42,033 nucleotides of DNA from Candidatus Zhuqueibacterota bacterium (GCA_014728115.1 WJME01000185.1:1-42033), one strand, 5' to 3'; shown: positions 7,157 to 16,206, counted from the first letter of the stretch. The notes: generated by a model from the letters alone, not told the origin. Made by a program: numbers and translations.

Positions 7157-8167
7157 ATGAAACGATGCCAGCGGTGTATCTTGCCAGAAACATATCCGGG
7201 AATTTCATTTGACGAACATCATATCTGCAATCGATGCCATAGCTGGGATGTCGAATACAGCAAGGTAGATTATCGTTTGTTAAAGAAAGAATTGGATCAA
7301 TTAATCGAAAAAAAGAAAGAGCAAGCACAAAAGCACGGTTGTCCGTATGATATCATTGTGCCGGTTAGCGGAGGAAAGGATAGCGCTTTTGTACTGTATG
7401 TCATGACAAAACAATATCATTGTAATGTACTGGCGATCAATTACAACAACCTTTTTCAAACAGAACTGGCCCGGAACAATTTGCAAACGTTAATCGATCA
7501 TTTTGACGTTCCGTTCTTAAGCGTCAGTTTAAAACCCAGTCTGCTTAAAAAAGCCTACAAGGCAGGGCTGGAGCGACAGAAAGAGTTTTGCCTGGTTTGC
7601 AATTGTACCGGATATTGGCTTCTCCTTCACACCCTGACGCACTATTTTTTACCGTACAACTATCAACCCCTGGTGATCGGGGGATGGAGTAAATTGTTTG
7701 AATTTGATCCCCAAATCAACACCCTTGACATTAAAAAATATTTCGATCTTTTAAAAACCTCAGATCTGCTTAAAGAATTTACAACATATCTGGACATCCG
7801 GGCGTTGGAAGCCTTGATGGAAAATCAAGATGTGAGGACAGCAGATACACTACAATATATCCAATTGCCGGATTATATGGAATGGAATCATACCAAAATA
7901 GTACATCTTCTCGAAAAAGAGGGCTGGCAACGAGAAAAGGAAACCGACACCCATTTTGATTGCTGGGCCAGCCCGATAGCAGACTGGCTGGAAAAACAAA
8001 AGTATGGCTTGAATCAAAAAACGACCACCATAGCCTCGCAGGTTCGGGCCGGATTATTATCAAGAGAAACCGCTTTAGAGCTGGAAAGCCGTTCACCCGA
8101 AATGGACGAGCACTTTGATCGATTTTGCGATTTTCTTTCAATTTCTAAAAAAACACTGAAAAGATAA
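7157..8167 (+). CDS. PP-loop ATPase, N-acetyl sugar amidotransferase-like
   Basis: A 336-residue protein built like the WbpG/PseA/LegI family. Two N-terminal CxxC pairs (Cys4/Cys7 and Cys24/Cys27) flank the RCILPETYPGISFDE block and probably bind zinc. The PP-loop SGGKDS at 71-76 binds ATP and adenylates a carbonyl or amide oxygen. A third cysteine cluster is CLVCNC (145-150). Known members amidate nucleotide-sugar precursors using ammonia from HisH/HisF-like partners. No such partner and no sugar-nucleotide gene is nearby, so the substrate may differ. It is the first gene of a tight, AT-rich three-gene operon, with GGGGAG before the ATG. Confidence 0.85.
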   Translation: MKRCQRCILPETYPGISFDEHHICNRCHSWDVEYSKVDYRLLKKELDQLIEKKKEQAQKHGCPYDIIVPVSGGKDSAFVLYVMTKQYHCNVLAINYNNLFQTELARNNLQTLIDHFDVPFLSVSLKPSLLKKAYKAGLERQKEFCLVCNCTGYWLLLHTLTHYFLPYNYQPLVIGGWSKLFEFDPQINTLDIKKYFDLLKTSDLLKEFTTYLDIRALEALMENQDVRTADTLQYIQLPDYMEWNHTKIVHLLEKEGWQREKETDTHFDCWASPIADWLEKQKYGLNQKTTTIASQVRAGLLSRETALELESRSPEMDEHFDRFCDFLSISKKTLKR

Positions 8168-8185
8168 AATCACTGCCGGGGTATT

Positions 8186-9637
8186 GTGATTTCTTTATAC
8201 GAAAAGCTATTTGCAACCGTTGACTGGGGAAAAAAGCATCGCACGGCTCAAAAAAGAGCGCTTGAGGCCTTTCGTCACGTCTATGAGCATTCCGAATGGT
8301 ACAGAAATACATGTAAAACATGGGGCAACACACCTGAAAATGTTCGCGATTTTAAGGCTGTTCCTATCCTGGACAAAAAAAGCGTTTTTGAACATCATTC
8401 GCTGGAACAATTACTGGGTAAAAATAAAACACCTGTTCGGTTTCTCTTTCCAAGTTCAGGACGAACAGGAAGACTCTCTTTTGGCGTAATGACCACCAAA
8501 GATGTCAAAAGAGCAACTCAAACAACCGATCTTTTTTTAAAATTATTCTTTCATGCCAACAAACAAGACACTCTGCTGATCAATTGTTCTGCTATGGGTG
8601 TACGAATTTTCACCGAGTATAGTTGTTGTGATGTCGGGTCCAGAGCAGACTTGGTGGCCGGTTTGCTAAAGAATTTGTCCACTCGCTGGAAAAAAATAAT
8701 CATTACCACCTATCCCAATTTTTTGAAACATCTGGTAGACTATTGTACTGACTCTGGTATTGATTTTGATTCGTTTCAGATCTTTTTTGTAACGGGCGGT
8801 GAGTACTTTCCTGAAAGCCTGAGAACCTATATCCATACCATGACTCAAAAATCGTTTTTTAACAATAAAGGATATTGGCTGAGTATATATGGCTTGACAG
8901 AAATTGGATATCCGGTGTTTTTTGAAACCCCTGACACAGCGATCATGAGGCATCTTGACCATTCCGGTCAACTCGATCTTCCGCAAATCCCCGGTAATCC
9001 ATTTACACTCGCCCAGCCTTTTTATTTTAACTATATCCCACTCCAGCTTTATGTAGAAAATTTGATTGCCAATACATGGAGTGATCTCGTTTTCACACAT
9101 CTGGTCAAACGCAGAATCCAGCTCATTCGCTATAACACGCATGACCAGGGCCTCATTTTTCAAAGTAAAGATCAAAACAACCTTGTTGGTGAGTTAAAAA
9201 AACACAATATTCATCGCCGATTTAATTTCAAACTTTTAACGCTGATCGGACAAACAGATCAATATCAGACATTCAAGACCCAAAACATTTTTGTCAATGA
9301 CATTAAGGAACTTTTATATCAAAATCATGCGATTGCACGTGCCATTACCGGCTATTTTTACTTGAACAAAGACAACAAGACACACCTGTTCGTACAGTTA
9401 CGCAAAAACAAGACATTAAAACCGAACCTTATCAAGAGTTTGCAGAACACGCTGGATGATCATTACCCGGGGGCAATTCAGCTCAAAACCGTGGCTTTTC
9501 ATAAAATGACTGAACAGATGGAACTGGATTTCGAACGCAAATTCGATCATATACCAACTGGACAACAGACAGACAAGGAGACTGGAAACCATGACTGTGA
9601 CAAGGTATTATTTTCGGGAAGCTCGAACAGAAAATGA
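8186..9637 (+). CDS. PaaK/CapK-like adenylate-forming enzyme
   Basis: A 483-residue member of the phenylacetate-CoA-ligase / CapK branch of acyl-adenylating enzymes. The ATP-binding loop is SSGRTG (90-95), the A5-type motif YGLTE is at 235-239, and the ribose-binding Asp320 lies in RYNTHDQG. The C-terminal third (from about 340) resembles the mobile AMP-binding C-domain. It should activate a carboxylic acid as an acyl-AMP, and perhaps as a thioester. The start is GTG 8186, 18 bases after the PP-loop gene. Its 3' end overlaps the acyltransferase gene by 47 bases, and the overlap makes its last ~25 residues look untidy. The acid substrate is unknown. Confidence 0.83.
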   Translation: MISLYEKLFATVDWGKKHRTAQKRALEAFRHVYEHSEWYRNTCKTWGNTPENVRDFKAVPILDKKSVFEHHSLEQLLGKNKTPVRFLFPSSGRTGRLSFGVMTTKDVKRATQTTDLFLKLFFHANKQDTLLINCSAMGVRIFTEYSCCDVGSRADLVAGLLKNLSTRWKKIIITTYPNFLKHLVDYCTDSGIDFDSFQIFFVTGGEYFPESLRTYIHTMTQKSFFNNKGYWLSIYGLTEIGYPVFFETPDTAIMRHLDHSGQLDLPQIPGNPFTLAQPFYFNYIPLQLYVENLIANTWSDLVFTHLVKRRIQLIRYNTHDQGLIFQSKDQNNLVGELKKHNIHRRFNFKLLTLIGQTDQYQTFKTQNIFVNDIKELLYQNHAIARAITGYFYLNKDNKTHLFVQLRKNKTLKPNLIKSLQNTLDDHYPGAIQLKTVAFHKMTEQMELDFERKFDHIPTGQQTDKETGNHDCDKVLFSGSSNRK

Positions 9638-10238
9638 CTTTCAGAACATCTTTGCCCTTCGTTACCGTATTTATTGTCTTGAAAACAAATGGCTTCCGGC
9701 GAATGATTATCCTGACAACCTGGAAAAGGACATCTATGACGAGTATTCAAAACATTTTATCGCAGAGTCGCAACAGCAGGTGATTATCGGATCGATTCGC
9801 TTAATCTTGTCGGACAAGTTGGAACCCCATCAAACATTACCGATATGCAAACATCCGAATATTAAACGTCAATCTCTATGTATGGCTCAAAGTGCAGAGA
9901 TATCCCGTCTTGTCGTTGACAGAAAAGTTAGGTGGGGGGATGTTTCTCTCGGTTTATATCGAATCATGTACCAATACACCATGGATAATCATATTCATTA
10001 CTGGTACATTGCAGTTGATGAATATTTTTTACATATTTTACAAAAGTTGGGATTTCCTTTTCAAGCGATCGGTTCGGCAGGCAATTATATGGGCACAACA
10101 GTGCCGGCGATGTTGAGCGTAAAAAAGGGATCAATCGAACTTTTGAAAAACAATATGCGGTTCATGGATTGGTTTCAAGACTCGCCATATACGTTGAAAC
10201 AGAATCGATTGATACCGCATTTCCTCCGAAGAACATAG
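9591..10238 (+). CDS. LuxI/FeeM-like N-acyltransferase
   Basis: A 215-residue GNAT-fold protein of the autoinducer-synthase / N-acyl amino acid synthase superfamily, which also contains the PEP-CTERM-associated acyltransferases. The residues conserved in LuxI enzymes are present with nearly canonical numbering: Arg24, Tyr28 (usually Phe), Trp34, Asp47 and Asp50, Arg70, Glu103 and Arg106 (AEISR). Such enzymes move an acyl group from ACP or CoA onto an amine such as SAM (giving acyl-homoserine lactone) or an amino acid. It overlaps the adenylating enzyme by 47 bases and ends 4 bases before a strong terminator, so the operon stops here. No LuxR-type regulator or exosortase gene is in the window. 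Confidence 0.85.
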   Translation: MTVTRYYFREARTENDFQNIFALRYRIYCLENKWLPANDYPDNLEKDIYDEYSKHFIAESQQQVIIGSIRLILSDKLEPHQTLPICKHPNIKRQSLCMAQSAEISRLVVDRKVRWGDVSLGLYRIMYQYTMDNHIHYWYIAVDEYFLHILQKLGFPFQAIGSAGNYMGTTVPAMLSVKKGSIELLKNNMRFMDWFQDSPYTLKQNRLIPHFLRRT

Positions 10239-10242
10239 CCCC

Positions 10243-10287
10243 ATTAACAATCATCATTCGGCTCGTTCAAGGATTGTTAATTTTTTA
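10243..10287 (+). terminator. Rho-independent terminator of the three-gene operon
   Basis: A perfect 10-bp inverted repeat (attaacaatc / gattgttaat, 10243-10252 with 10272-10281) is followed directly by TTTTTT. It starts 4 bases after the acyltransferase stop. Confidence 0.75.
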
Positions 10288-10312
10288 TTCATAATAGAGT
10301 TCGAGTTTTATC

Positions 10313-10340
10313 TTGCTTTACCGATACAAGGGTTTATCAT
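10313..10340 (+). promoter_or_regulatory. Possible promoter of the RND operon
   Basis: TTGCTT, 16 bases, TATCAT, about 108 bases before the TTG start of the outer-membrane factor gene. It is a weak match to a sigma-70 promoter, placed plausibly after the preceding terminator. Confidence 0.3.
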
Positions 10341-10447
10341 TAAACGAATAGAAATAACTGCATCCAGGTCATTACCATCTGCCGGGCCGAGAAAGAGAGC
10401 CATTATCTCAAACTCGTCAGAAACGGCCATGCCCGTGAGGAGGATCA

Positions 10448-11803
10448 TTGAAGATACTATGTCTGCTTTTTTGCATAGAGAGTGCAGTTGCTGCCCCGGC
10501 AGCACTGGATTCTCTCATCAATATAGCGCTGCAAAACAATCTGGCATTGCAGCAGCGCACCATGGCCTGGGAAAAGGCGTGGCGGGCGCAACAGGCGGCA
10601 CAGGGTATGTTTTTGCCCACGGTGTCGCTGGAGGCGCGTTACAGTCGTGCCGAGGGCGGACGGCAAATCGATTTTCCCATCGGCGATATCGTCAACCCGA
10701 TCTATTCGTCGCTCAATATGCTGATGCAGCAGCCCGTGTTTCCCACGAACGTGCCAAACGAAACCATCCCGTTTTTGCGGGAACGCGAACACGAAACCAG
10801 GCTGCGGGTGGTACAGCCCGTGTTACAGCCGGCGATCTATTATAATCTGCAAATTCAATCTCTGCTTAAAGACATTCACTATGATGCCCGGCGAGTTTAC
10901 GCCCGACAATTGGTAGCGGATGTTAAACAGGCGTATTATGATGTATTGAAAACGCAAAAGGTACTGGTATTGTACGACAGCACCCGGGTGCTGGTGGAAG
11001 AAAATTTGCACGTCAGTACAGTGCTGTTTGAAAACGACAAGGTGACCGAAGCGGATGTGTTTAGGGCCAAAGCCGAATTGGCTGACCAGCATCAACAGCA
11101 GGCCAAAGCGCGAAAAAATGCACAATTGGCGCGGGCACAACTCAATTTTCTCCTGAACCGCGACCTCGACACCCCGATTGCTGTCGAGGCGCTCCCGAAA
11201 CAAGAGCCCTCCCCCGCTCTCTATGACGAGGCTTTGAGCGCTGCGATGGAGCGTCGCGAAGAACTCAAGCAACTGGAAACATCGATCAACGTCTCACAAA
11301 AACAGATCAGCCTGCAGCGTAGCTCGTATTTGCCGACAGTTTCAGTGGTCGCTGATTACGGATACCAGGGAACAGAGTACCGGTTTGACGATCGACACGA
11401 TTATTGGATGATTTCCGCTGTGGCATCGTGGACATTGTTTCATGGTTTGCAAACCAAACGCCAGGTTCAGCAAGCCAAGCTAGACAAACGACAGCAACAG
11501 GCCCGTCTGCAAGAGGTTCGGCAGCAAATTGAACTGCAAATCAAAGCCGCATACGAAAACTTGACAGTAGCGCGCGAGGCGCGACAGGCCGCTGCCACGC
11601 AGCAAAAAAGCGCTGCAAAGGCGTTTCGCATTATCAGCGGAAAGTATAAACAGGGAATGATTTCGCAAATCGAATTGCTCAGCGCCCGCAATGCGCTCAC
11701 GCAGGCCGAAATCAACCGAATTTTGACAACCTACGACTATTGGAGCCGGTGGGCCGTATGGGAACAGGCCCTGGCCGTATATCCGATACAGCTTGGAGAT
11801 TGA
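10448..11803 (+). CDS. TolC-like outer-membrane efflux protein
   Basis: A 451-residue outer-membrane factor. A signal peptide (about 1-16, ending AVA) is followed by two TolC-type repeats rich in long coiled-coil helices (about 130-260 and 325-440). Family features include ADVFRAKAEL in the first repeat and the QIELLSARNALTQAE segment in the second. It forms the trimeric exit duct of the pump encoded downstream. The start is a TTG, chosen because GAGGAGG lies 5 bases upstream and the signal peptide begins there. The adaptor gene starts one base after its stop. Confidence 0.9.
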   Translation: MKILCLLFCIESAVAAPAALDSLINIALQNNLALQQRTMAWEKAWRAQQAAQGMFLPTVSLEARYSRAEGGRQIDFPIGDIVNPIYSSLNMLMQQPVFPTNVPNETIPFLREREHETRLRVVQPVLQPAIYYNLQIQSLLKDIHYDARRVYARQLVADVKQAYYDVLKTQKVLVLYDSTRVLVEENLHVSTVLFENDKVTEADVFRAKAELADQHQQQAKARKNAQLARAQLNFLLNRDLDTPIAVEALPKQEPSPALYDEALSAAMERREELKQLETSINVSQKQISLQRSSYLPTVSVVADYGYQGTEYRFDDRHDYWMISAVASWTLFHGLQTKRQVQQAKLDKRQQQARLQEVRQQIELQIKAAYENLTVAREARQAAATQQKSAAKAFRIISGKYKQGMISQIELLSARNALTQAEINRILTTYDYWSRWAVWEQALAVYPIQLGD

Positions 11804-11804
11804 C

Positions 11805-12827
11805 ATGAAAACATCAACCATTCTTTTTGCTGCGACCCTGGTGTTGGCGGGCTGTCAGGCCGAGCCGCCGGCGCAGCAAGACGTCCGCACTCCGGTCAAG
11901 GTGTGCGAGGTGCAGCACAGAGCCGTTGCCAAGCCCATCCGTACCAGCGGTCGCCTGGCAACCGATGCCGAAATTCTGCTGTCCTTTAAAATTGGCGGTA
12001 TCGTGGATCATATTCATTTTAGAGAAGGCGCCAATGTTGATAAAGGCAGTGTGCTGGCGCAATTGAAAATGGATGAAATTGAAGCCCAGGTCGCCCAGGC
12101 GCAAAGCGGTTATGAAAAAGCCAAACGCGACCTGGAGCGCGCCAAAAATCTACACGCCGAAAATATTGTCACTCTGGAACAACTGCAAAATGCGCAAACG
12201 GCGGTCAAGATGGCAGAGTCATCGCTGCAAATTGCCCGATTTAACCGTGATCATGCACAAATTACGGCCCCGGCCAATGGCCGCATCCTGAACCGCATGG
12301 TACAACAAGACGAGATGATCGGACCGGGGGTGCCGGTTATACAGTTCGGCGCCTCTGCCGGCGGATGGATTGTGGAAACCGGCCTTGCCGGACGAGATAT
12401 TATGAATATCAGCCTGGGCGATACAGCACGGGTTCGATTCGACGAGCGTCCCGGGCAGCGCTATATTGCTGTAGTGCAGTCGGTTGCAGGTGGACCGCAT
12501 CCGCGCAGTGGCCTGTATAACATAGAGTGCCGGTTGATCAACCCCGATGCCGGTCTGAAAAACGGTTTTATCGCTCACATCGAATTGCTGCCGTCAGCAC
12601 AAGAACAGTGCACCCTCGTCCCCATCAACGCCCTGGTGGATGCGGATGGTTCGCTCGGTTCGGTGTTCCGGATTAACGCCGACAGTGTGGCGCGCAAAGT
12701 CCAGGTTACCGTGCGCTTTTTAATCGCTGAACAAGCAGCTCTCCGGTACCAGCCGGAATTAACTCGAATAGTCACCGATGGGGCCCCGTATCTCCGCGAC
12801 GGCAGCCTGGTCAACATCATCGAATAG
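11805..12827 (+). CDS. RND efflux adaptor (membrane fusion) lipoprotein
   Basis: A 340-residue periplasmic adaptor of the HlyD/AcrA family. A lipobox (LVLAGC) near residue 20 predicts a lipid anchor. The first lipoyl half (HFREGANVDKGSVLAQL) is followed by a coiled-coil hairpin (about 85-145), the second lipoyl half (ITAPANGRILNR), and a beta-barrel domain. It bridges the pump to the outer-membrane factor. The ATG at 11805 is chosen over upstream in-frame codons because it has GGAG 5 bases before it and gives the complete signal sequence. Confidence 0.9.
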   Translation: MKTSTILFAATLVLAGCQAEPPAQQDVRTPVKVCEVQHRAVAKPIRTSGRLATDAEILLSFKIGGIVDHIHFREGANVDKGSVLAQLKMDEIEAQVAQAQSGYEKAKRDLERAKNLHAENIVTLEQLQNAQTAVKMAESSLQIARFNRDHAQITAPANGRILNRMVQQDEMIGPGVPVIQFGASAGGWIVETGLAGRDIMNISLGDTARVRFDERPGQRYIAVVQSVAGGPHPRSGLYNIECRLINPDAGLKNGFIAHIELLPSAQEQCTLVPINALVDADGSLGSVFRINADSVARKVQVTVRFLIAEQAALRYQPELTRIVTDGAPYLRDGSLVNIIE

Positions 12828-12835
12828 GGGGCCAT

Positions 12836-15800
12836 ATGAAGCTACCCAAATTAGCGATCGAAAATCATCAGCTGACCTCTATTTTGATCATTCTTTTGGT
12901 CGTCATCGGTGTGTTTTCCTTTATCAACATGCCCAAAACAGAAGACCCGTTGGTGCAGCCACCCGCTACAAGCATTGTCATTATCTATCCGGGCGCCGGC
13001 CCGACCGATATTGAAGAACTGGTCATTGAACCCATCGAAAAAGTGGTGAACGAGCTGGACGATATAAAAAAATTACAGTCACAGTCACGGGACGGACTCT
13101 GTGTGATAGATGTCGAATTTCTCACCGGCAGCGATCCGGATGAAAAATATGATCTGGTGGTGCAAAAATTCAACAGCATCCAGTCCGAGCTGCCGGATGA
13201 AATCATGAGCACCGAATTGATCAAATGGTCGGTTTCGGATGTTCATATTTTGCAGCTGGCGCTGACATCGGAAACCGCCAATTTCAGGGATATGGAACGC
13301 GAAGCCGAGCGACTGCAAAAAGAGCTGGAACGAGTCAGCGGCGTACGGCGTGTGGATATTTGGGCTGTGCCGCAGCAGCAGGTGCGCGTTTCGATTAACC
13401 TGGATGAACTGGCGCAGCGTCAACTCTCTCTCAACCGCATCATCGCTGCCATTCAGGATGCCAATGTAAACATCCCGGGCGGCCATGTGGACATGGGGAC
13501 GCGGCGGTTGTCCATCGAGACCAGCGGCGCTTATGAAACCGTACAGGACATCCGCAAAACCGTGGTGCATGCAGCCGGTAGCCACGTCGTCTACCTGGAA
13601 GATATAGCAGATGTGTCGTTCGCGTACGAGGATGACGTCTATCTGGCGCGATTTAACAGCGAACGCAGCATATTTGTCACGGTGAGCCAAAAACCGCGCA
13701 CAAATATTTTTACTATTTTCAGCCAACTGGAACCGATTGTCCGCAACGTTGAATCGACCTTGCCCCCGTCCATGCAGCTGCACAAGGCATTCGACCAGTC
13801 GATAAGTGTCTCCAATCGAGTGAGCGGCTTTTTTATCAATCTGCTGCAAGGCATTATGCTGGTGGGTATCGTGGTTCTGCTGGCGGTTGGTTTTCGCTCA
13901 GCCATGATTGTGATGCTGGCCATTCCCGTGTCCATATTTATCGCCCTCGGTGTTGTCGATTTATCCGGATTCGCCTTGCAGCAAATGAGTATCGCGGGAC
14001 TGGTAATTGCGCTGGGTCTTTTGGTGGATAATGCAATTGTCGTCACTGAAAATACCAGCCGTTTTATACGCAAAGGTTACGAGCGCAATGAAGCAGCCAT
14101 CCGGGGCACCTCGCAGATCGGCTGGGCGGTCGTGAGCTCCACGGCCACCACAGTGCTGGCGTTCATCCCGATCATCATGATTCAGGACGTTACAGGTGAT
14201 TTTATTCGCAGTATGCCGGTCACTGTTGTTTACACCCTGCTGGCGTCGCTGCTGGTATCGTTGACGCTGACACCCTATGTGGCGACACGGGTACTGCCGA
14301 CAGGAACCGGAAAAAAGGAAAGCCGATTTCAAAACTTTCTGGATCGGCTGATCGAAATCGAGTACCGCCGCCGATTGACATTTGCACTCGACCATCCGCT
14401 ACGGGTGCTGATTCTCGCCGCGGTCATTTTTACAATGTCACTGGGGTTGTTTCCGCTGGTAGGCGTCAGTTTTTTTCCAAAGGCGGAAAAACCACAATTT
14501 TTCATCAACATCGACTTGCCACAGGGCAGCAACCTGGCCAAAACCGACTCTGTCGCCACCAATGTTGAACGATTGCTGCTGCAAAAAGACGCAGTCAAAC
14601 ATGTAATCACCAATGTCGGTCATGGCAATCCGCGTTTGTATTACAATGTGTTCACCGAAAGCCAATCCGCAAACCATGCACAGCTTTTTATCGAGTTAAA
14701 AGAGTACAACGCTGATGAGCAGCAAACACTCATCCATGAGTTGCGCAGCGCCTTTGCAATATTTCCCGGTGCCAAAATTCAGGTTAAAGAGCTGGAACAA
14801 GGCCCTCCGGTAGAAGCACCGGTGGCGATCCGGCTGATCGGTGACCAGCTTGAGGTACTGCGCGAGTTGTCCATAAAAATTCAAGATATCATTCGCCGCC
14901 AACCCGGCACCATCAATGTGGAAAATCCACTCGGCACCACCAAAAGTGACCTCAAAATCCACATTAACCGGGAAAAGGCGGCCATGCTCGGCGTACGGTT
15001 ATCGGATATTGATTTCAGCGTCCGCGCCGCAATTGCCGGAGTAGCAGTCTCTGAGTATCGTGACGAGAAAGGAGAATCGTATGACATTGTCGTACGGCTG
15101 CCCATCAAAGAGACTCCCGGAATCGAGGATATCGATAAAATTTACGTGCCGAGCATGAGCGGCGTCCTGGTGCCGTTGCGCAATCTGGCTACAGTGGAAT
15201 TAAACGCCAGCCCGCAGGAAATCACCCATTTCGATTTGCAGCGCAGCGTGCTGGTCACGGCAGATGTAGAGCGCGGCGTCTCTATAGACGAGGTGACTCA
15301 TAATGTCCTGGCTGAACTAAAAACCATAAACATTCCCAGCGGATATCGGTATGCAGTGGCAGGGGAGCTGGAAACCCGGCAGGAATCGTTCGGCGGGATG
15401 ATACAGGCGATCGTCGCTGCCATGTTGGCGATATTCGGCGTGCTGGTACTACAATTCCGCTCCTACTCGCAGCCGCTCATCGTGTTCTCGGCCATCCCGC
15501 TGGCACTCATCGGCTCGATTCTGGCATTGCTGATCACCGGCAACGCGTTTTCGTTCTCTGCTTTTATCGGACTGACGAGTCTCGTCGGCATTGTGGTCAA
15601 CAATTCCATTATTTTGGTGGATTATTCGAACCAATTGCGCCGACAGGGCAAAAGCATTCGCGAGGCAGTGCAAAAGGCCGCAGAAACGCGGTTCATTCCG
15701 ATCGTTCTCACCACGGCCACGACCATCGGTGGGCTATTACCCCTCACCCTGGGAGGGGGGAGCTTGTGGGCACCCATGGGCTGGACGATCATCGGCGGCT

Positions 15801-15871
15801 TGTTGGTTTCAACATTCCTGACTCTGCTCATTGTGCCGGTTTTGTACAGTCTGTATACACGCAAAACCTGA
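12836..15871 (+). CDS. RND efflux pump, AcrB/HAE family
   Basis: A 1011-residue inner-membrane drug/proton antiporter. The first helix (about 13-31) is followed by the porter domain, helices 2-6 (about 335-480), a second porter domain and helices 7-12 (about 855-1005). The TM4 motif is GLLVDNAIVV: the first Asp of the AcrB relay pair is Asp398, but the second is Asn399. The same Asp-x arrangement is known in some other RND branches. Exported substrate unknown. It is the last gene of the operon, 8 bases after the adaptor, followed by a hairpin terminator. Confidence 0.93.
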   Translation: MKLPKLAIENHQLTSILIILLVVIGVFSFINMPKTEDPLVQPPATSIVIIYPGAGPTDIEELVIEPIEKVVNELDDIKKLQSQSRDGLCVIDVEFLTGSDPDEKYDLVVQKFNSIQSELPDEIMSTELIKWSVSDVHILQLALTSETANFRDMEREAERLQKELERVSGVRRVDIWAVPQQQVRVSINLDELAQRQLSLNRIIAAIQDANVNIPGGHVDMGTRRLSIETSGAYETVQDIRKTVVHAAGSHVVYLEDIADVSFAYEDDVYLARFNSERSIFVTVSQKPRTNIFTIFSQLEPIVRNVESTLPPSMQLHKAFDQSISVSNRVSGFFINLLQGIMLVGIVVLLAVGFRSAMIVMLAIPVSIFIALGVVDLSGFALQQMSIAGLVIALGLLVDNAIVVTENTSRFIRKGYERNEAAIRGTSQIGWAVVSSTATTVLAFIPIIMIQDVTGDFIRSMPVTVVYTLLASLLVSLTLTPYVATRVLPTGTGKKESRFQNFLDRLIEIEYRRRLTFALDHPLRVLILAAVIFTMSLGLFPLVGVSFFPKAEKPQFFINIDLPQGSNLAKTDSVATNVERLLLQKDAVKHVITNVGHGNPRLYYNVFTESQSANHAQLFIELKEYNADEQQTLIHELRSAFAIFPGAKIQVKELEQGPPVEAPVAIRLIGDQLEVLRELSIKIQDIIRRQPGTINVENPLGTTKSDLKIHINREKAAMLGVRLSDIDFSVRAAIAGVAVSEYRDEKGESYDIVVRLPIKETPGIEDIDKIYVPSMSGVLVPLRNLATVELNASPQEITHFDLQRSVLVTADVERGVSIDEVTHNVLAELKTINIPSGYRYAVAGELETRQESFGGMIQAIVAAMLAIFGVLVLQFRSYSQPLIVFSAIPLALIGSILALLITGNAFSFSAFIGLTSLVGIVVNNSIILVDYSNQLRRQGKSIREAVQKAAETRFIPIVLTTATTIGGLLPLTLGGGSLWAPMGWTIIGGLLVSTFLTLLIVPVLYSLYTRKT

Positions 15872-15878
15872 GCTTCGT

Positions 15879-15905
15879 GCGCCGGACTTGCACGCCCGGC
15901 GCTTT
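15879..15905 (+). terminator. Terminator of the RND operon
   Basis: A 7-bp GC-rich inverted repeat (gcgccgg / ccggcgc, 15879-15885 with 15896-15902) is followed by TTTATTATT. It begins 8 bases after the pump stop. Confidence 0.6.
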
Positions 15906-15942
15906 ATTATTCCAAACGCATTTTTTTTGATTGTGATCCTAC

Positions 15943-16189
15943 AACTATTGCCAAGCCCGAGTCCGTTGCTTCCGGACGCGACCGGAATAGCACCCCCTGT
16001 CAGAGTCCATCGTGAATTCGCATCGTTTCGTTCAAAGCGATATAAAACCCCACGAGTTGAAGTGACTTGCTCGGCAAGAACCAATATCAGTTGTCGGCAG
16101 GTCATCGGAATCCCTCCGGTCGAAGCTGTGTCTGAACAGAAAGACAGGAGGATAATGACTAAAAGACTCGTTAGCAGTGTAACCCGCAT
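15943..16189 (-). pseudogene. Truncated L,D-transpeptidase gene (5' fragment)
   Basis: The minus-strand frame begins with a lipoprotein-like signal (ILLSFC). It continues with the start of the YkuD-type L,D-transpeptidase lineage: CRQLILVLAEQV, a GVLYRFERND segment and IPVASGSNGLGLGN, which corresponds to the usual IPVVVGRNGLGWG. Homology stops at about residue 82. The downstream frame is unrelated sequence, and the catalytic domain with its cysteine is absent, cut off near the RND terminator. The start is well formed (AAAGGA 4 bases before ATG) and promoter-like repeat copy B lies just upstream. It would not be an active transpeptidase. Confidence 0.7.
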
Positions 16190-16206
16190 GAAATCCTTTC
16201 CAAAGT

